Shown here piece after piece: positions 18,942-28,129 of a stretch of 64,000 nt of DNA; the first letter of the stretch is position 1; each line of letters begins with the position of its first letter. The translations under genes were made by a program, and so were the position numbers. This DNA comes from Variovorax paradoxus (GTDB lineage: Bacteria; Pseudomonadota; Gammaproteobacteria; Burkholderiales; Burkholderiaceae_C). Under the pieces are notes generated by a model, which was not told where the DNA came from, did no database searches, and worked only from the letters and a program-made list of their open reading frames with translations. The stretch is from positions 3,782,001 to 3,846,000 of the forward strand of contig NZ_CP046622.1 in NCBI RefSeq assembly GCF_009755665.1, read 5' to 3'.

Positions 18942-20026
18942 AGTTTTTTCGCCGCGTCGGGGCGCTGCGCCAGCGCCCAGGCCACGTGCTCCCGCACCAG
19001 TTCGCTCGCATCCGATGCCCGCGTGGCCAGGGCTTCAGCGGCGCCCCTCTCGCCCGCGCGCAGTGCGTTGCCCAGCGCCACGGCGATGTTGCGCAGCCAG
19101 CGCTCATGCCCGATGCGCCGGATGGGGCTGCCTTCGGTGAAGCGCAAGAAATCTTCCTCCGTCCAGGCAAAGAGCGAAGCCAGCGCCTGGCCCGTGAGCC
19201 CTTCGCGTGCGTCGAAATCGGGCAGCGCGCTCTTCTTTGCAAACTTGTTCCAGGGGCAGATCAACTGGCAATCGTCGCAGCCGTAGATGCGGTTGGCCAT
19301 CAGCGGCCGAAGCTCCAGCGGAATCGGCCCACCGTGCTCGATGGTGAGGTACGAAATGCAGCGCCGCGCATCCAGCCGGTGCGGCGCGATGATGGCCTTG
19401 GTCGGACACACGTCGATGCAGGCGCTGCAGCTGCCGCAATGCGCGGTGACCGGCTCGCTCTCGGGCAGTGCCATGTCGACATAGATCTCGCCAAGAAAGA
19501 ACATCGAGCCCGCGCTGCGGTCCAGCACCAGCGTGTGTTTGCCGCGCCAACCCTGGCCGCTGCGCGATGCGAGCTCGGCCTCGAGCACGGGCGCCGAATC
19601 GGTGAAGGCGCGATGTCCGAAGGGCCCCACCTCTTCCGCGATGCGTTCGGCGAGTTTTGCGAGCCGCGCGCGCAGAACCTTGTGATAGTCGCGGCCGCGC
19701 GCATAAATCGAGACGATGGCCTCGCCGGGCCGCTCGAGGCGATCGAATTCCACGGCCTGCCAATCGTCCAGGGGCGTGTCGCGCGGCAGGTAGTCCATGC
19801 GCGCGGTGATGACGCTCACCGTGCCAGGCACCAGTTCGGCGGGCCGCGCGCGGCGCGTGCCGTGCGTTGCCATGTATTTCATCTCGCCATGGAACCCATG
19901 GGCCAGCCATTGCATCAGACCTTCCTCGGCGCTCGATAAATCGACGCCCGCGATTCCGATTTGGGAGAATCCGAGTTCCCGGGCCAATGCCTGAATACGA
20001 GCAACGAGTGGATGGCTGACGATCAC
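18938..20026 (-). CDS. queG: Epoxyqueuosine reductase QueG
   Basis: QueG is a cobalamin and iron-sulfur enzyme that performs the last step of queuosine formation in tRNA. The 362-residue protein has the two 4Fe-4S cluster motifs CGSCSACIDVCP and CDDCQLICPWN, the family HGFHGEMKYM segment, and a C-terminal HEAT-like end. The most likely start is GTG 20026, since homologues begin just before the ARIQALARELGF helix. That start lies inside the first codons of the divergent tsaE gene. The longer upstream frame is antisense to tsaE and not supported. Confidence 0.93.
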   Translation of the reverse strand: MIVSHPLVARIQALARELGFSQIGIAGVDLSSAEEGLMQWLAHGFHGEMKYMATHGTRRARPAELVPGTVSVITARMDYLPRDTPLDDWQAVEFDRLERPGEAIVSIYARGRDYHKVLRARLAKLAERIAEEVGPFGHRAFTDSAPVLEAELASRSGQGWRGKHTLVLDRSAGSMFFLGEIYVDMALPESEPVTAHCGSCSACIDVCPTKAIIAPHRLDARRCISYLTIEHGGPIPLELRPLMANRIYGCDDCQLICPWNKFAKKSALPDFDAREGLTGQALASLFAWTEEDFLRFTEGSPIRRIGHERWLRNIAVALGNALRAGERGAAEALATRASDASELVREHVAWALAQRPDAAKKL

Positions 20027-20521
20027 TTGCCGATTGTAGAAACGCCGAAGAACGCCGGCCGCACACTGCGCTGGCGCAGCGAGGAGGACACCGACGCCTT
20101 CGCACGCGCCCTCGCGGCCTCGCCCGCGCTGCGCGATGCCTTCATTGCGCTGCACGGCGACCTCGGCGCCGGCAAGACCACCTTCGTGCGGCACCTGCTG
20201 CGCGCGCTCGGCATCCAGGGCCGCATCAAGAGCCCGACCTATGCCGTGGTGGAGCCGCACGAGGCGCCCGACGGCCTTGGCATCTTCCATTTCGATTTCT
20301 ATCGATTCAACGATCCGCGCGAGTGGGACGACGCCGGCTTCCGTGACATTTTTGCCGGACCGGGGCTCAAGCTGGCCGAATGGCCAGAAAACGCTGCGGG
20401 CCGCACACCAATTGCGGACCTCGCTATTAAAATAGAAGCAATGACAGACGACACACGCAGCGTGACCCTTCTTGCGAACACTCCTCGCGGCAGCGACCTG
20501 CTGACGCACATCGCCGCATGA
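20012..20521 (+). CDS. tsaE: tRNA threonylcarbamoyladenosine biosynthesis ATPase TsaE
   Basis: TsaE is the ATPase partner of TsaD/TsaB in making the t6A modification of tRNA. The 169-residue protein has the P-loop GDLGAGKTTF and the IKSPTYAVVEPHE and FHFDFYRF motifs of the family. Met at 20012 is the likely start. This makes the 5' ends of tsaE and queG overlap by about 15 bases on opposite strands. The stop overlaps the start of the amidase gene (ATGA). The tsaE-amiC order is common in proteobacteria. Confidence 0.94.
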   Translation: MADDHLPIVETPKNAGRTLRWRSEEDTDAFARALAASPALRDAFIALHGDLGAGKTTFVRHLLRALGIQGRIKSPTYAVVEPHEAPDGLGIFHFDFYRFNDPREWDDAGFRDIFAGPGLKLAEWPENAAGRTPIADLAIKIEAMTDDTRSVTLLANTPRGSDLLTHIAA

Positions 20522-22101
20522 AGGCGGGCGGCCTCAAGCGGCGCGTGCTCCTGCAGGGCGGCAGCATTGCGCTGATGCTCGGCGTGCACCAGATTGCGCG
20601 CGGCGCCACCATCCTCGCCGTGCGCGTGTGGCCCGCGGCCGACTACACGCGCGTCACCATCGAGTCCGATGCACGGCTGCATTCGCAGCAGCTGGTGGTC
20701 GGCAGCCCGCCACGGCTGGCGGTGGACATCGAAGGCATCGACCTCAACCCCGAGCTGCGCGAACTGGTCGGCAAGATCAAGCCCGGCGATCCGTACATCA
20801 ACGGCCTGCGCGTGGGGCAGAACGCGCCAAAGGTGGTGCGCATCGTGTTCGACCTGAAGCAGGCCGTGGTGCCGCAGGTCTTTTCGCTTGCGCCCATTGC
20901 TGCGTACAAGCACCGGCTGGTGCTCGACCTGTACCCGGAAAAAGCCATCGACCCGATGGAAGCGCTGATCACCGAGCGCCTGCGCGAGGCCCCGCGCAGC
21001 AGCGGGAGCAGCAGCAACGACACCTCGGTAGCCAGCGCCCCTTCGGTGCCGCCACCCGCAGCGCCTTCTTCGCGCCTGGCGCCGGACGGCGGCCCGCCGA
21101 TCCTCGTGCGGCCCTCGCCCAACGTGCCCGCGCCGCGCCCCGCGTCCGGCAGCATCGCGCCTCCCGCGACTCCCGCCCGGCCGCCAGCCGTGGCCATGCC
21201 GCCATCCGCGCCCGCACCCGATCCGCTGGGCGAGCTGATGGCGCAACAGGCCACGCGGCCCGGCCCCGCCGCGCCACCGACGCCCGTCGCACCTCCCGCA
21301 GCGCCGCCCGTGGCCGTCGCGCCGCCTCCCGCGCCCGCCCCGGCCTCGCGCGGCGGCGCCACCGCAAGCCGCACCGACCGCATCATCATCGTGGCGCTCG
21401 ACCCCGGCCACGGCGGCGAAGACCCCGGCGCCATCGGCCCGAACGGCACGCGCGAGAAAGACATCGTGCTGCAAATTGCGCATCGCTTGCGCGACCGCAT
21501 CAACGCCAGCAGCGTCGGCGGCAATCCGATGCGCGCATTTCTCACGCGGGATGCCGACTTCTTCGTGCCGCTTGGCGTTCGCGTGCAAAAAGCGCGGCGC
21601 GTGCAGGCCGATCTTTTCGTGAGCATCCACGCGGACGCGTTCACCACGCCGGCCGCGCGCGGCGCGAGTGTTTTTGCGCTCAGCCAGAGCGGCGCCTCGA
21701 GCAGCGCCGCGCGCTGGCTCGCCAACAAGGAAAACGAAGCCGACAAGGTCGGCGGCGTGAACGTCGGCAGCCACGAGGCGCAAGTGCAGCGTGCGCTGCT
21801 CGACATGAGCACCACGGCGCAAATCAACGACAGCCTCAAGCTCGGCGGCGCCATGCTCGGCGAAATTCGCGGCATTGGGGCGCGGCTGCACAAGCCGCAT
21901 GTCGAGCAGGCGGGTTTTGCCGTGCTCAAGGCCCCCGATATTCCGAGCGTGCTGGTGGAGACGGCGTTCATCAGCAACCCCGAGGAAGAATCGAACCTGC
22001 GTAGCGCGAGCTACCAGGAAAGCCTTGCCGATGCGCTGATGCGCGGCATCCAGCGCTACTTTGCGCAGAACCCGCCGCTCGCGCGCAGCCGTCAGCTTTA
22101 A
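20518..22101 (+). CDS. amiC: N-acetylmuramoyl-L-alanine amidase (AmiC-type)
   Basis: This periplasmic zinc amidase cleaves septal peptidoglycan during daughter cell separation. The 527-residue protein begins with a twin-arginine signal (KRRVLLQGG, residues 7-15). An AMIN domain follows (about 30-150), then a long Pro/Ala-rich linker (about 170-285) and a C-terminal amidase_3 domain. Zinc and catalytic residues are visible in DPGHGGEDPGA, EKDIVLQIA, FVSIHADAF and VLVETAFISN. Its start overlaps the tsaE stop. Confidence 0.94.
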   Translation: MKAGGLKRRVLLQGGSIALMLGVHQIARGATILAVRVWPAADYTRVTIESDARLHSQQLVVGSPPRLAVDIEGIDLNPELRELVGKIKPGDPYINGLRVGQNAPKVVRIVFDLKQAVVPQVFSLAPIAAYKHRLVLDLYPEKAIDPMEALITERLREAPRSSGSSSNDTSVASAPSVPPPAAPSSRLAPDGGPPILVRPSPNVPAPRPASGSIAPPATPARPPAVAMPPSAPAPDPLGELMAQQATRPGPAAPPTPVAPPAAPPVAVAPPPAPAPASRGGATASRTDRIIIVALDPGHGGEDPGAIGPNGTREKDIVLQIAHRLRDRINASSVGGNPMRAFLTRDADFFVPLGVRVQKARRVQADLFVSIHADAFTTPAARGASVFALSQSGASSSAARWLANKENEADKVGGVNVGSHEAQVQRALLDMSTTAQINDSLKLGGAMLGEIRGIGARLHKPHVEQAGFAVLKAPDIPSVLVETAFISNPEEESNLRSASYQESLADALMRGIQRYFAQNPPLARSRQL

Positions 22102-22234
22102 ACCCTTGCGCGCCGCCCTGCTGTCCCACGCGGGGCGGCCCGTGGCACCGCACAGTCAGGCGCGGCAGGCTCCTACACAGGGGCCGGGCCGCTTTTGCCC
22201 ATCATGAACCCATCACTTTAGAAAGGTGGACATC

Positions 22235-22531
22235 ATGAAAGCACGCATCTGGATTACCGCTGCAGCAGCGACCTCGGTCATGGCGCTCGCAGGTTGCGCT
22301 TCCGGTCCCAACCAGAACCTGGGCACGGGCGTTGGCGCACTCGGCGGCGCAGCGGTCGGCCACGCTATCGGCGGCAATACGGCCAGTACCCTGGGCGGTG
22401 CAGCCGTGGGCGGCGTGATCGGCAATCAAGTGGGCCGCAGTGTCGACGAACGCAACCAGCGCAACTACTACGAGAGCCAGCGCGCCTATCCGCCGGGTAC
22501 CTATTACCCGCGCAATGGCCCGACCTACTGA
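22235..22531 (+). CDS. Glycine-zipper 2TM lipoprotein (osmotically inducible/SlyB-like)
   Basis: The 98-residue protein has a lipoprotein signal with lipobox LAGC (Cys23 or nearby). A glycine zipper made of GVGALGGAAVGHAIGG and GGAAVGGVIGNQVG follows, then a polar Tyr/Arg-rich tail. Such proteins sit in the outer membrane and support envelope integrity, though the exact role is unclear. The ATG at 22235 is preferred over a GTG at 22226 because AAAGGTGG is placed correctly for it. A terminator follows. Confidence 0.9.
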   Translation: MKARIWITAAAATSVMALAGCASGPNQNLGTGVGALGGAAVGHAIGGNTASTLGGAAVGGVIGNQVGRSVDERNQRNYYESQRAYPPGTYYPRNGPTY

Positions 22532-22551
22532 CCCTCTACCAACCCATGCTG

Positions 22552-22579
22552 AAGCGCGCCATCACTGGCGCGCTTTTTT
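22552..22579 (+). terminator. Rho-independent terminator after glycine-zipper lipoprotein
   Basis: A GCGCGCC/GGCGCGC stem with a six-base loop is followed by six T residues, 20 bases after the lipoprotein stop. It also separates the gene from the convergent dedA-family gene. Confidence 0.85.
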
Positions 22580-22593
22580 CATGGGCCCGATGT

Positions 22594-23262
22594 TCAGGCC
22601 TTCGAAGGCAGTTGCGCGCGCGCCTTTTCCGCTCGCGAAGCACGCCATGCGCCGAAAATCGCAAGCAGGCCGGGCACGAAGATCAGCGCCCAGATGATCT
22701 TGTCGAGGTGCTCGCGAACGAAGGGCAGGTTGCCGAAGAAGTAACCCGCCGTTGCAATGCCAAGCACCCAGATCAGCGCCCCCCCCACGTTGAACATGGT
22801 GAACTTGGCCCGGTTCATTTCGGCAACGCCGGCCACGAAGGGTGCGAAGGTACGAATGAAAGGCATGAAGCGCGCCAGCACGATCGTGACGCCGCCGTAG
22901 CGCTCGTAGAACGCATGCGCCTGGTCGAAGGCCTTGCGGTTGAAGAATCGCGAGTTCTCCCACTTGAACACCTTGGGCCCGAAGTAACGGCCGATGCTGT
23001 AGTTGCACTGGTCGCCCAGAATGGCCGCGACGATGAGCACCGCGCAGGCGATCGGATAGCTCATGAGCCCCACGCCGCACAGCGCCCCCACGATGAAGAG
23101 CAGCGAGTCGCCGGGCAAGAACGGCATCACCACCGCGCCGGTCTCCACGAACACGATCAGGAAAAGCAACGCATAGACCCAGGGGCCATAGGCGACGACG
23201 AAGGCCTCGAGGTGTTTGTCGACATGCAGGATGAAGTCGACGAGAAAGCTGATGATTTCCAT
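22594..23262 (-). CDS. DedA family membrane protein
   Basis: The 222-residue integral membrane protein belongs to the DedA/VTT superfamily, whose members are implicated in lipid carrier recycling and proton-dependent transport. Family signatures are FVETGAVVMPFLPGDSLLF, GDQCNYSIGRYFG and the arginine-containing ARFMPFIRTFAPFVAGVAEM. It is divergent from mutL. Substrate cannot be inferred. Confidence 0.93.
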   Translation of the reverse strand: MEIISFLVDFILHVDKHLEAFVVAYGPWVYALLFLIVFVETGAVVMPFLPGDSLLFIVGALCGVGLMSYPIACAVLIVAAILGDQCNYSIGRYFGPKVFKWENSRFFNRKAFDQAHAFYERYGGVTIVLARFMPFIRTFAPFVAGVAEMNRAKFTMFNVGGALIWVLGIATAGYFFGNLPFVREHLDKIIWALIFVPGLLAIFGAWRASRAEKARAQLPSKA

Positions 23263-23366
23263 GGTGGCGGATTATCCGTGCTGCACGCCAACCGATGTCC
23301 CGTGACGGATTCGGACACGCTCGATGACAGCTCGATACACCCCGGCAGGGCTTCTAGAATGCTCGC

Positions 23367-25262
23367 GTGAGCGCCCTTCCCTCCTCCATTCCCACCCTCG
23401 AACGCCGGCCGATCCGCGAGCTCCCCGACGAGCTGATCAGCCAGATCGCCGCTGGCGAAGTGGTCGAGCGGCCGGCTTCGGTGGTGCGCGAGTTGCTCGA
23501 CAACGCACTCGATGCAGGCGCGAGCCAGGTCACAGTGCGGTTGGCATCGGGCGGCGTGCGGCTGATCTCCGTCGAAGACGACGGCCTGGGTATTCCGCGC
23601 GAGGAACTCACGGTGGCCTTGCGCCGCCACGCGACCAGCAAGATCGCGAGCCTCAACGACCTCGAAACGGTCGGCACCATGGGCTTTCGCGGCGAGGCGC
23701 TCGCGGCAATCAACGCGATTGCCGAGCTCAGCATTCTTTCGCGCTTTGGCGGCGCCGACAGCGCCTTTGCGCTCGACGGACGCACCGGCGAACTGCGCCC
23801 GGTGGCTCGCTCCGTCGGCACCACCGTCGAAGTGCGCGAGCTGTTCTTCGCAACGCCCGCGCGCCGCAAGTTCCTGAAGACCGACGCCACCGAACTGGCC
23901 CACTGCATCGAGGCGGTGCGCCGGCATGCGCTGGCGCGGCCCGAAGTCGGTTTTTCGGTATGGCACGACGGCAAGCTGATGGAGCAATGGCGCGCCGCCG
24001 ACAAGCGCGAGCAGCGGCTGGCCGATGCACTCAGCGACGACTTCGTGACGCAGAGCGTGGCGGTCGATCACATCGGCGGCGCGGTGCGCGTGGTGGGCCG
24101 TGCGGGCATTCCCGATGCGGCGCGCTCGCGCGGCGACCAGCAGTTCTTCTACGTCAACGGCCGTTTCGTGCGCGACAAGGTGCTTTCGCACGCGGTGCGC
24201 AGCGCCTACGAAGACGTGCTGCACGGCCAGCGCCAGCCTGTGTACGCGCTCTACCTCGAAATCGATCCGTCACGGGTCGATGTGAACGTGCACCCGACCA
24301 AGATCGAAGTGCGTTTTCGCGATGGTCGCGAGGTGCATCAGGCGGTGCGCCACGCCATCGAGAACGCGCTTGCAGCGCCTCGCGCGGGCGATGCGGTGGT
24401 GCCGGCAGCGGCGCAGCAGCCCTTCTTCAAGCCCAATGTGCCTGCCTCGGGAGCCAACTGGGCGCAGCCGGCCATCAATTTCACGGCAGCAGAACGCGGC
24501 GTCGGTGACTTCGACGCCATGTGGCCGCGGCGAACCGATGAATCGGCCATGGAGCATTCCGGCGCCGAAGCCTCCCGCTGGCCCGTGATCGGCACGCCAC
24601 CCATCTTGTTCCGGGCGCCGGTCGGGCTCCCGGCGGAACCTGCTGCGTCGTCCGAGTCGTTGGCCACCAACGAACAGGCGTGGCCGCTCGGCCGCGCGGT
24701 GGCCCAGTTGCATGGCATCTACATCCTGGCCGAGAACAGCCAGGGCCTGATCGTGGTCGACATGCATGCGGCGCACGAGCGCATCGTGTACGAGCGGCTC
24801 AAGACGCAGCTGGACGGTGCCGCCATCACCAGCCAGCCGCTGCTGATCCCCGCCACGTTCGCGGCCACGCCGCAAGAAGTGGCCACGGCCGAGGCCTGTT
24901 CCGCGGTGCTGCCCACGCTGGGCCTCGAAATCACGCCCTTTTCGCCGCGCACTCTTGCGGTGCGCGCCGTGCCGGGCACGCTGGCAGACGGCGACCCGGT
25001 AGAACTCGCTCGCAGCGTTCTGGCCGAACTGGCCCAGCACGACGCCAGCACTGTGGTGCAGAGGGCACAGAACGAACTGCTCTCGACCATGGCCTGCCAT
25101 GGTGCGGTGCGGGCCAACCGCAAGCTCACCATCGACGAAATGAATGCTTTATTACGCCAAATGGAGGCAACCGAGCGTTCGGATCAGTGCAACCATGGCC
25201 GCCCGACGTGGCGGCAACTGTCGATTCGCGAGCTGGACGCGCTTTTTATGCGCGGCAGGTAA
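23367..25262 (+). CDS. mutL: DNA mismatch repair protein MutL
   Basis: MutL couples mismatch recognition by MutS to downstream strand removal. The 631-residue protein has the GHKL ATPase motifs: QIAAGEVVERPASVVRELLDN split at the start, VEDDGLGI and GFRGEAL. A variable linker (about 340-440) and the C-terminal dimerisation domain follow. Start is GTG; no better ATG precedes the conserved IRELPDELISQIAAGEV. I do not see the endonuclease motif DQHAxxER; the segment VVDMHAAHERIVYE is close to it but is the usual conserved C-terminal block. Confidence 0.95.
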   Translation: MSALPSSIPTLERRPIRELPDELISQIAAGEVVERPASVVRELLDNALDAGASQVTVRLASGGVRLISVEDDGLGIPREELTVALRRHATSKIASLNDLETVGTMGFRGEALAAINAIAELSILSRFGGADSAFALDGRTGELRPVARSVGTTVEVRELFFATPARRKFLKTDATELAHCIEAVRRHALARPEVGFSVWHDGKLMEQWRAADKREQRLADALSDDFVTQSVAVDHIGGAVRVVGRAGIPDAARSRGDQQFFYVNGRFVRDKVLSHAVRSAYEDVLHGQRQPVYALYLEIDPSRVDVNVHPTKIEVRFRDGREVHQAVRHAIENALAAPRAGDAVVPAAAQQPFFKPNVPASGANWAQPAINFTAAERGVGDFDAMWPRRTDESAMEHSGAEASRWPVIGTPPILFRAPVGLPAEPAASSESLATNEQAWPLGRAVAQLHGIYILAENSQGLIVVDMHAAHERIVYERLKTQLDGAAITSQPLLIPATFAATPQEVATAEACSAVLPTLGLEITPFSPRTLAVRAVPGTLADGDPVELARSVLAELAQHDASTVVQRAQNELLSTMACHGAVRANRKLTIDEMNALLRQMEATERSDQCNHGRPTWRQLSIRELDALFMRGR

Positions 25263-25345
25263 CAAATCCGGGTGTTTTGAGGGTTTTTACCGAGTTTTTG
25301 GCGGTCATCCGTGAAGCGGGCACGGGCGTTGCATGTGTAGAACAA

Positions 25346-25401
25346 AGTGCCACTCTAGGCACTCCGGGGAGGCTCTGAAACGCAGTGTCGGCGCGTTTCA
25401 G
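25346..25401. promoter_or_regulatory. Two hairpins in the mutL-hydrolase spacer
   Basis: The 185-base spacer before the lipoprotein hydrolase contains AGTGCC-6-GGCACT at 25346-25363. It also holds a stronger CTGAAACGC-9-GCGTTTCAG stem at 25375-25401 with nine perfect pairs. Neither is followed by a T-tract, so they look like operator or 5' leader structures rather than a simple terminator. No gene fits in the spacer. Confidence 0.45.
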
Positions 25402-25447
25402 TCGAAAGCGTATGAACTTTCTGCCGGCTTCGCTGTCCCTCTAGCTC

Positions 25448-26446
25448 ATGAAACGCTGGTCTCTGCTTGCCTCCGTTATTTCGCTGTGCGCCCTTCTGGC
25501 CGCCGGCTGCTCCACATTCGACGAACAGCAGCGCGAATGGATATTTCAACCCAGCGACCGCAGCTGGGGCAACACTGCCACCATGACCGAGGGCATGCAG
25601 GACGTCTGGATCGACTTCCAGTCGTCCATTACCGGCGAATCCGCGCGCCTGCACGGCCTCTGGCTCGGCGGCGAGCCCGAGACCACCGACCGGCCCGTGA
25701 TGCTGTACCTGCACGGCGCCCGCTACAACGTGGCTGGTTCGGCACCGCGCATCCAACGCATGCATGAACTGGGTTTTTCGGTGCTGGCCATCGACTACCG
25801 GGGTTTCGGCAAAAGCTCCAAGGGCCTGCCCTCGGAAGAATCCGCACGTGAAGACGCCCGGGCCGCCTGGATGTGGCTCGCTGCGCGCCACCCGCGCCAG
25901 CACCGCTACATCTTCGGCCACTCGCTGGGCGGCGCCATCGGCATCGACCTGGCGGCCAACGTCAAGGACGAGAGCGGCACCATCGTCGAAAGCACCTTTA
26001 CCTCCATTGCCGACGTGGTGAGCGGCTTCAAATGGGGCTGGCTGCCGTTCGGTCCGCTCATCACGCAGCGTTTCGAGGCCATCAACCGGGTCAAGGACAT
26101 CGGCGCGCCGCTCCTGGTGGTGCATGGCACGGCCGACAGCCTGATCAACCCCACGCTGGGCCGCAAGCTCTACGACGCGGCCACGGTGCCCAAGCTCTTC
26201 GTGCTGGTCGAGGGCGGTTCGCACCACAACACCAATTCGGTCGGCGAAGCGCAGTACCGTTCGGCGCTCTTGCAGCTGTTTCGCATGAAGCCCGAGACCA
26301 CCCTTGCCTCCCGACAGGCGGAGGGCGCGCCCGTCGTGCGCGGCGCGCAGCCGGTGCCAGTGCTGCCGGCGGCGCCTCGTCTTGATTCGGCCGTGCTGCC
26401 GCAAGAGGCGCGCGGCAAGGCCACGGCAAGCGCACAGGCCATCTGA
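25448..26446 (+). CDS. Alpha/beta hydrolase lipoprotein
   Basis: The 332-residue protein has a lipobox LAAGC with Cys21, so it is probably anchored in the envelope. The alpha/beta hydrolase core shows the oxyanion segment LYLHGARYN, the IDYRGFGKS strand-loop, the nucleophile elbow GHSLGG with Ser159, and a late acid/His region ([14 protein letters not shown]). The substrate is unknown. A low-complexity C-terminal tail follows the fold. It is followed by miaA on the same strand. Confidence 0.9.
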   Translation: MKRWSLLASVISLCALLAAGCSTFDEQQREWIFQPSDRSWGNTATMTEGMQDVWIDFQSSITGESARLHGLWLGGEPETTDRPVMLYLHGARYNVAGSAPRIQRMHELGFSVLAIDYRGFGKSSKGLPSEESAREDARAAWMWLAARHPRQHRYIFGHSLGGAIGIDLAANVKDESGTIVESTFTSIADVVSGFKWGWLPFGPLITQRFEAINRVKDIGAPLLVVHGTADSLINPTLGRKLYDAATVPKLFVLVEGGSHHNTNSVGEAQYRSALLQLFRMKPETTLASRQAEGAPVVRGAQPVPVLPAAPRLDSAVLPQEARGKATASAQAI

Positions 26447-26489
26447 GCGAAAGTCCCGGCTTCGGTTTTGTTGTTACCCTCGGGCGCTT

Positions 26490-27473
26490 ATGCCGCCCTC
26501 CGTTGCCGATTCCGGCCTTCCTGAAAAACTGAAATACATCGCCCTCGCGGGGCCCACGGCCTCCGGCAAGACCGCCGTGGCGCTCGCGGTGGCGCAACTG
26601 CGGCCTGTCGAAATCATCAGCGTCGATTCCGCCCTGATCTATCGCGGCATGGACATCGGCACGGCCAAGCCGAGCCAGGCCGAACAAGCCAGCGTGCCGC
26701 ACCACCTCATCGATATTCGCGACCCGGCCGAAAGCTACAGTGCGGCGGCTTTCGTGGCCGACGCGACGCGGCTCGTCGAAGAGATCCGCGGACGCGGCGC
26801 CCTGCCGCTTCTGGTGGGCGGCACCATGCTGTACTTCAAGGCATTGTTCGACGGCATCGACGCCATGCCCGCAGCCGATGCGGCAGTGCGGTCACGCATC
26901 GACGCCGAAGCCGCGGCGCTCGGCTGGCCCGCCATGCATGCGCGGCTGGCCGAGGTCGACCCCGCCACGGCCGCACGCCTTGCGCCGCAAGACAGCCAGC
27001 GCATCCAGCGTGCACTCGAAGTGTGGGAAAGCAGCGGACAGCCGTTGTCCAGCTTTCATGCGGGTGAAAACAAGGCCGCAAAAGGCCTGGCCGGCGGCGC
27101 GCTCTTTTCGCTCGAGCCCGCCGACCGCGCCTGGCTGCACGCGCGCATTGCCGATCGCTTCGACGCCATGTTTGCCGCCGGCTTTCTCGACGAGGTCAAG
27201 GCACTGCGCGCGCGCGGCGATTTGTCGACAGAGCTTCCGTCGATGCGCTGCGTGGGCTATCGGCAAGCGTGGGAAATGCTCGATGCCTGCGGCGACGAGA
27301 GGCCCGACGCCAAGGCCATGGCCGAGCTGCGCGAGCGCGGCATTGCGGCCACGCGCCAGTTGGCCAAGCGGCAGATCACCTGGCTGCGCAGCATGCCTGA
27401 GCGCACCGTCATTGCCTGCGACGCGCCCGACGCGGTGCGCACCGCCGTTCAACGCATTGCAACCGCCGCATGA
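26490..27473 (+). CDS. miaA: tRNA dimethylallyltransferase MiaA
   Basis: MiaA adds the isopentenyl group to A37 of tRNAs that read UNN codons. The 327-residue protein has the P-loop GPTASGKT, the [20 protein letters not shown] motif, [13 protein letters not shown] and the late RCVGYRQAW segment. The start is Met 26490; the frame open upstream overlaps the hydrolase gene and lacks family similarity. Its stop overlaps the next start (ATGA), so it is coupled to an ABC ATPase. mutL-miaA proximity is common. Confidence 0.95.
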   Translation: MPPSVADSGLPEKLKYIALAGPTASGKTAVALAVAQLRPVEIISVDSALIYRGMDIGTAKPSQAEQASVPHHLIDIRDPAESYSAAAFVADATRLVEEIRGRGALPLLVGGTMLYFKALFDGIDAMPAADAAVRSRIDAEAAALGWPAMHARLAEVDPATAARLAPQDSQRIQRALEVWESSGQPLSSFHAGENKAAKGLAGGALFSLEPADRAWLHARIADRFDAMFAAGFLDEVKALRARGDLSTELPSMRCVGYRQAWEMLDACGDERPDAKAMAELRERGIAATRQLAKRQITWLRSMPERTVIACDAPDAVRTAVQRIATAA

Positions 27474-28120
27474 CATTGCGCATCTCCAATCTTGCCAAGC
27501 ACTACGGCGACGTGCCCGTCTTCGAGAACGTGACGCTCACCGTCGAGCCCGGCGAGTTCGTCGCCATCGTGGGCGAATCGGGCGTGGGCAAGTCGACGCT
27601 GCTCAACTGCATGGCCGGGCTCGACAACTGGGACGCTGGCACCGTCACGCACGAGGGAACCGACATCGGCGCACTCGACGGCGAGGCCTGCGCGCTCTGG
27701 CGCCGCCGTCATGTCGGCTTCGTGTTCCAGGCCTTTCACGTGCTGCCGCACCTGGACGTGGCGCAGAACGTGTCGCTGCCGCTGATGCTGCTCGGCCAGC
27801 AGCGCGATGCAAACCGTGTAGTGCACATGCTCGATGCGGTCGGCCTGCCCGGCATGGGCGCGCGGCTGCCGCAAACGCTTTCAGGCGGGCAGCTGCAGCG
27901 CGTGGCCATTGCGCGCGCACTGGTGCACCGCCCCGCCCTGCTGCTGGCCGACGAGCCCACGGGCAATCTCGATCCGACCACCGCGGCCAAGGTGATGGAG
28001 CTGCTCATCGGCCAGACGCGTGAACACGGCGCCTCGCTGGTACTGGTCACGCACTCCGAAAGCGCCGCGGCCCGCGCGGACCGGCTGCTGCACCTGACCG
28101 CCGAAGGAATCCGCGCCTGA
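27470..28120 (+). CDS. ABC transporter ATP-binding protein (LolD/YbbA/AttE-like)
   Basis: The 216-residue ATPase has Walker [10 protein letters not shown] (residues 35-43), a Q-loop ([12 protein letters not shown]), the signature [15 protein letters not shown] and Walker [13 protein letters not shown]. It is of the MacB/LolD type that pairs with FtsX-like permeases. The next gene is convergent and unrelated, so the permease is missing locally. The 868-residue FtsX permease at 33630 has no ATPase of its own and is the likely partner. Confidence 0.92.
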   Translation: MTLRISNLAKHYGDVPVFENVTLTVEPGEFVAIVGESGVGKSTLLNCMAGLDNWDAGTVTHEGTDIGALDGEACALWRRRHVGFVFQAFHVLPHLDVAQNVSLPLMLLGQQRDANRVVHMLDAVGLPGMGARLPQTLSGGQLQRVAIARALVHRPALLLADEPTGNLDPTTAAKVMELLIGQTREHGASLVLVTHSESAAARADRLLHLTAEGIRA

Positions 28121-28129
28121 GCGAGTGAG

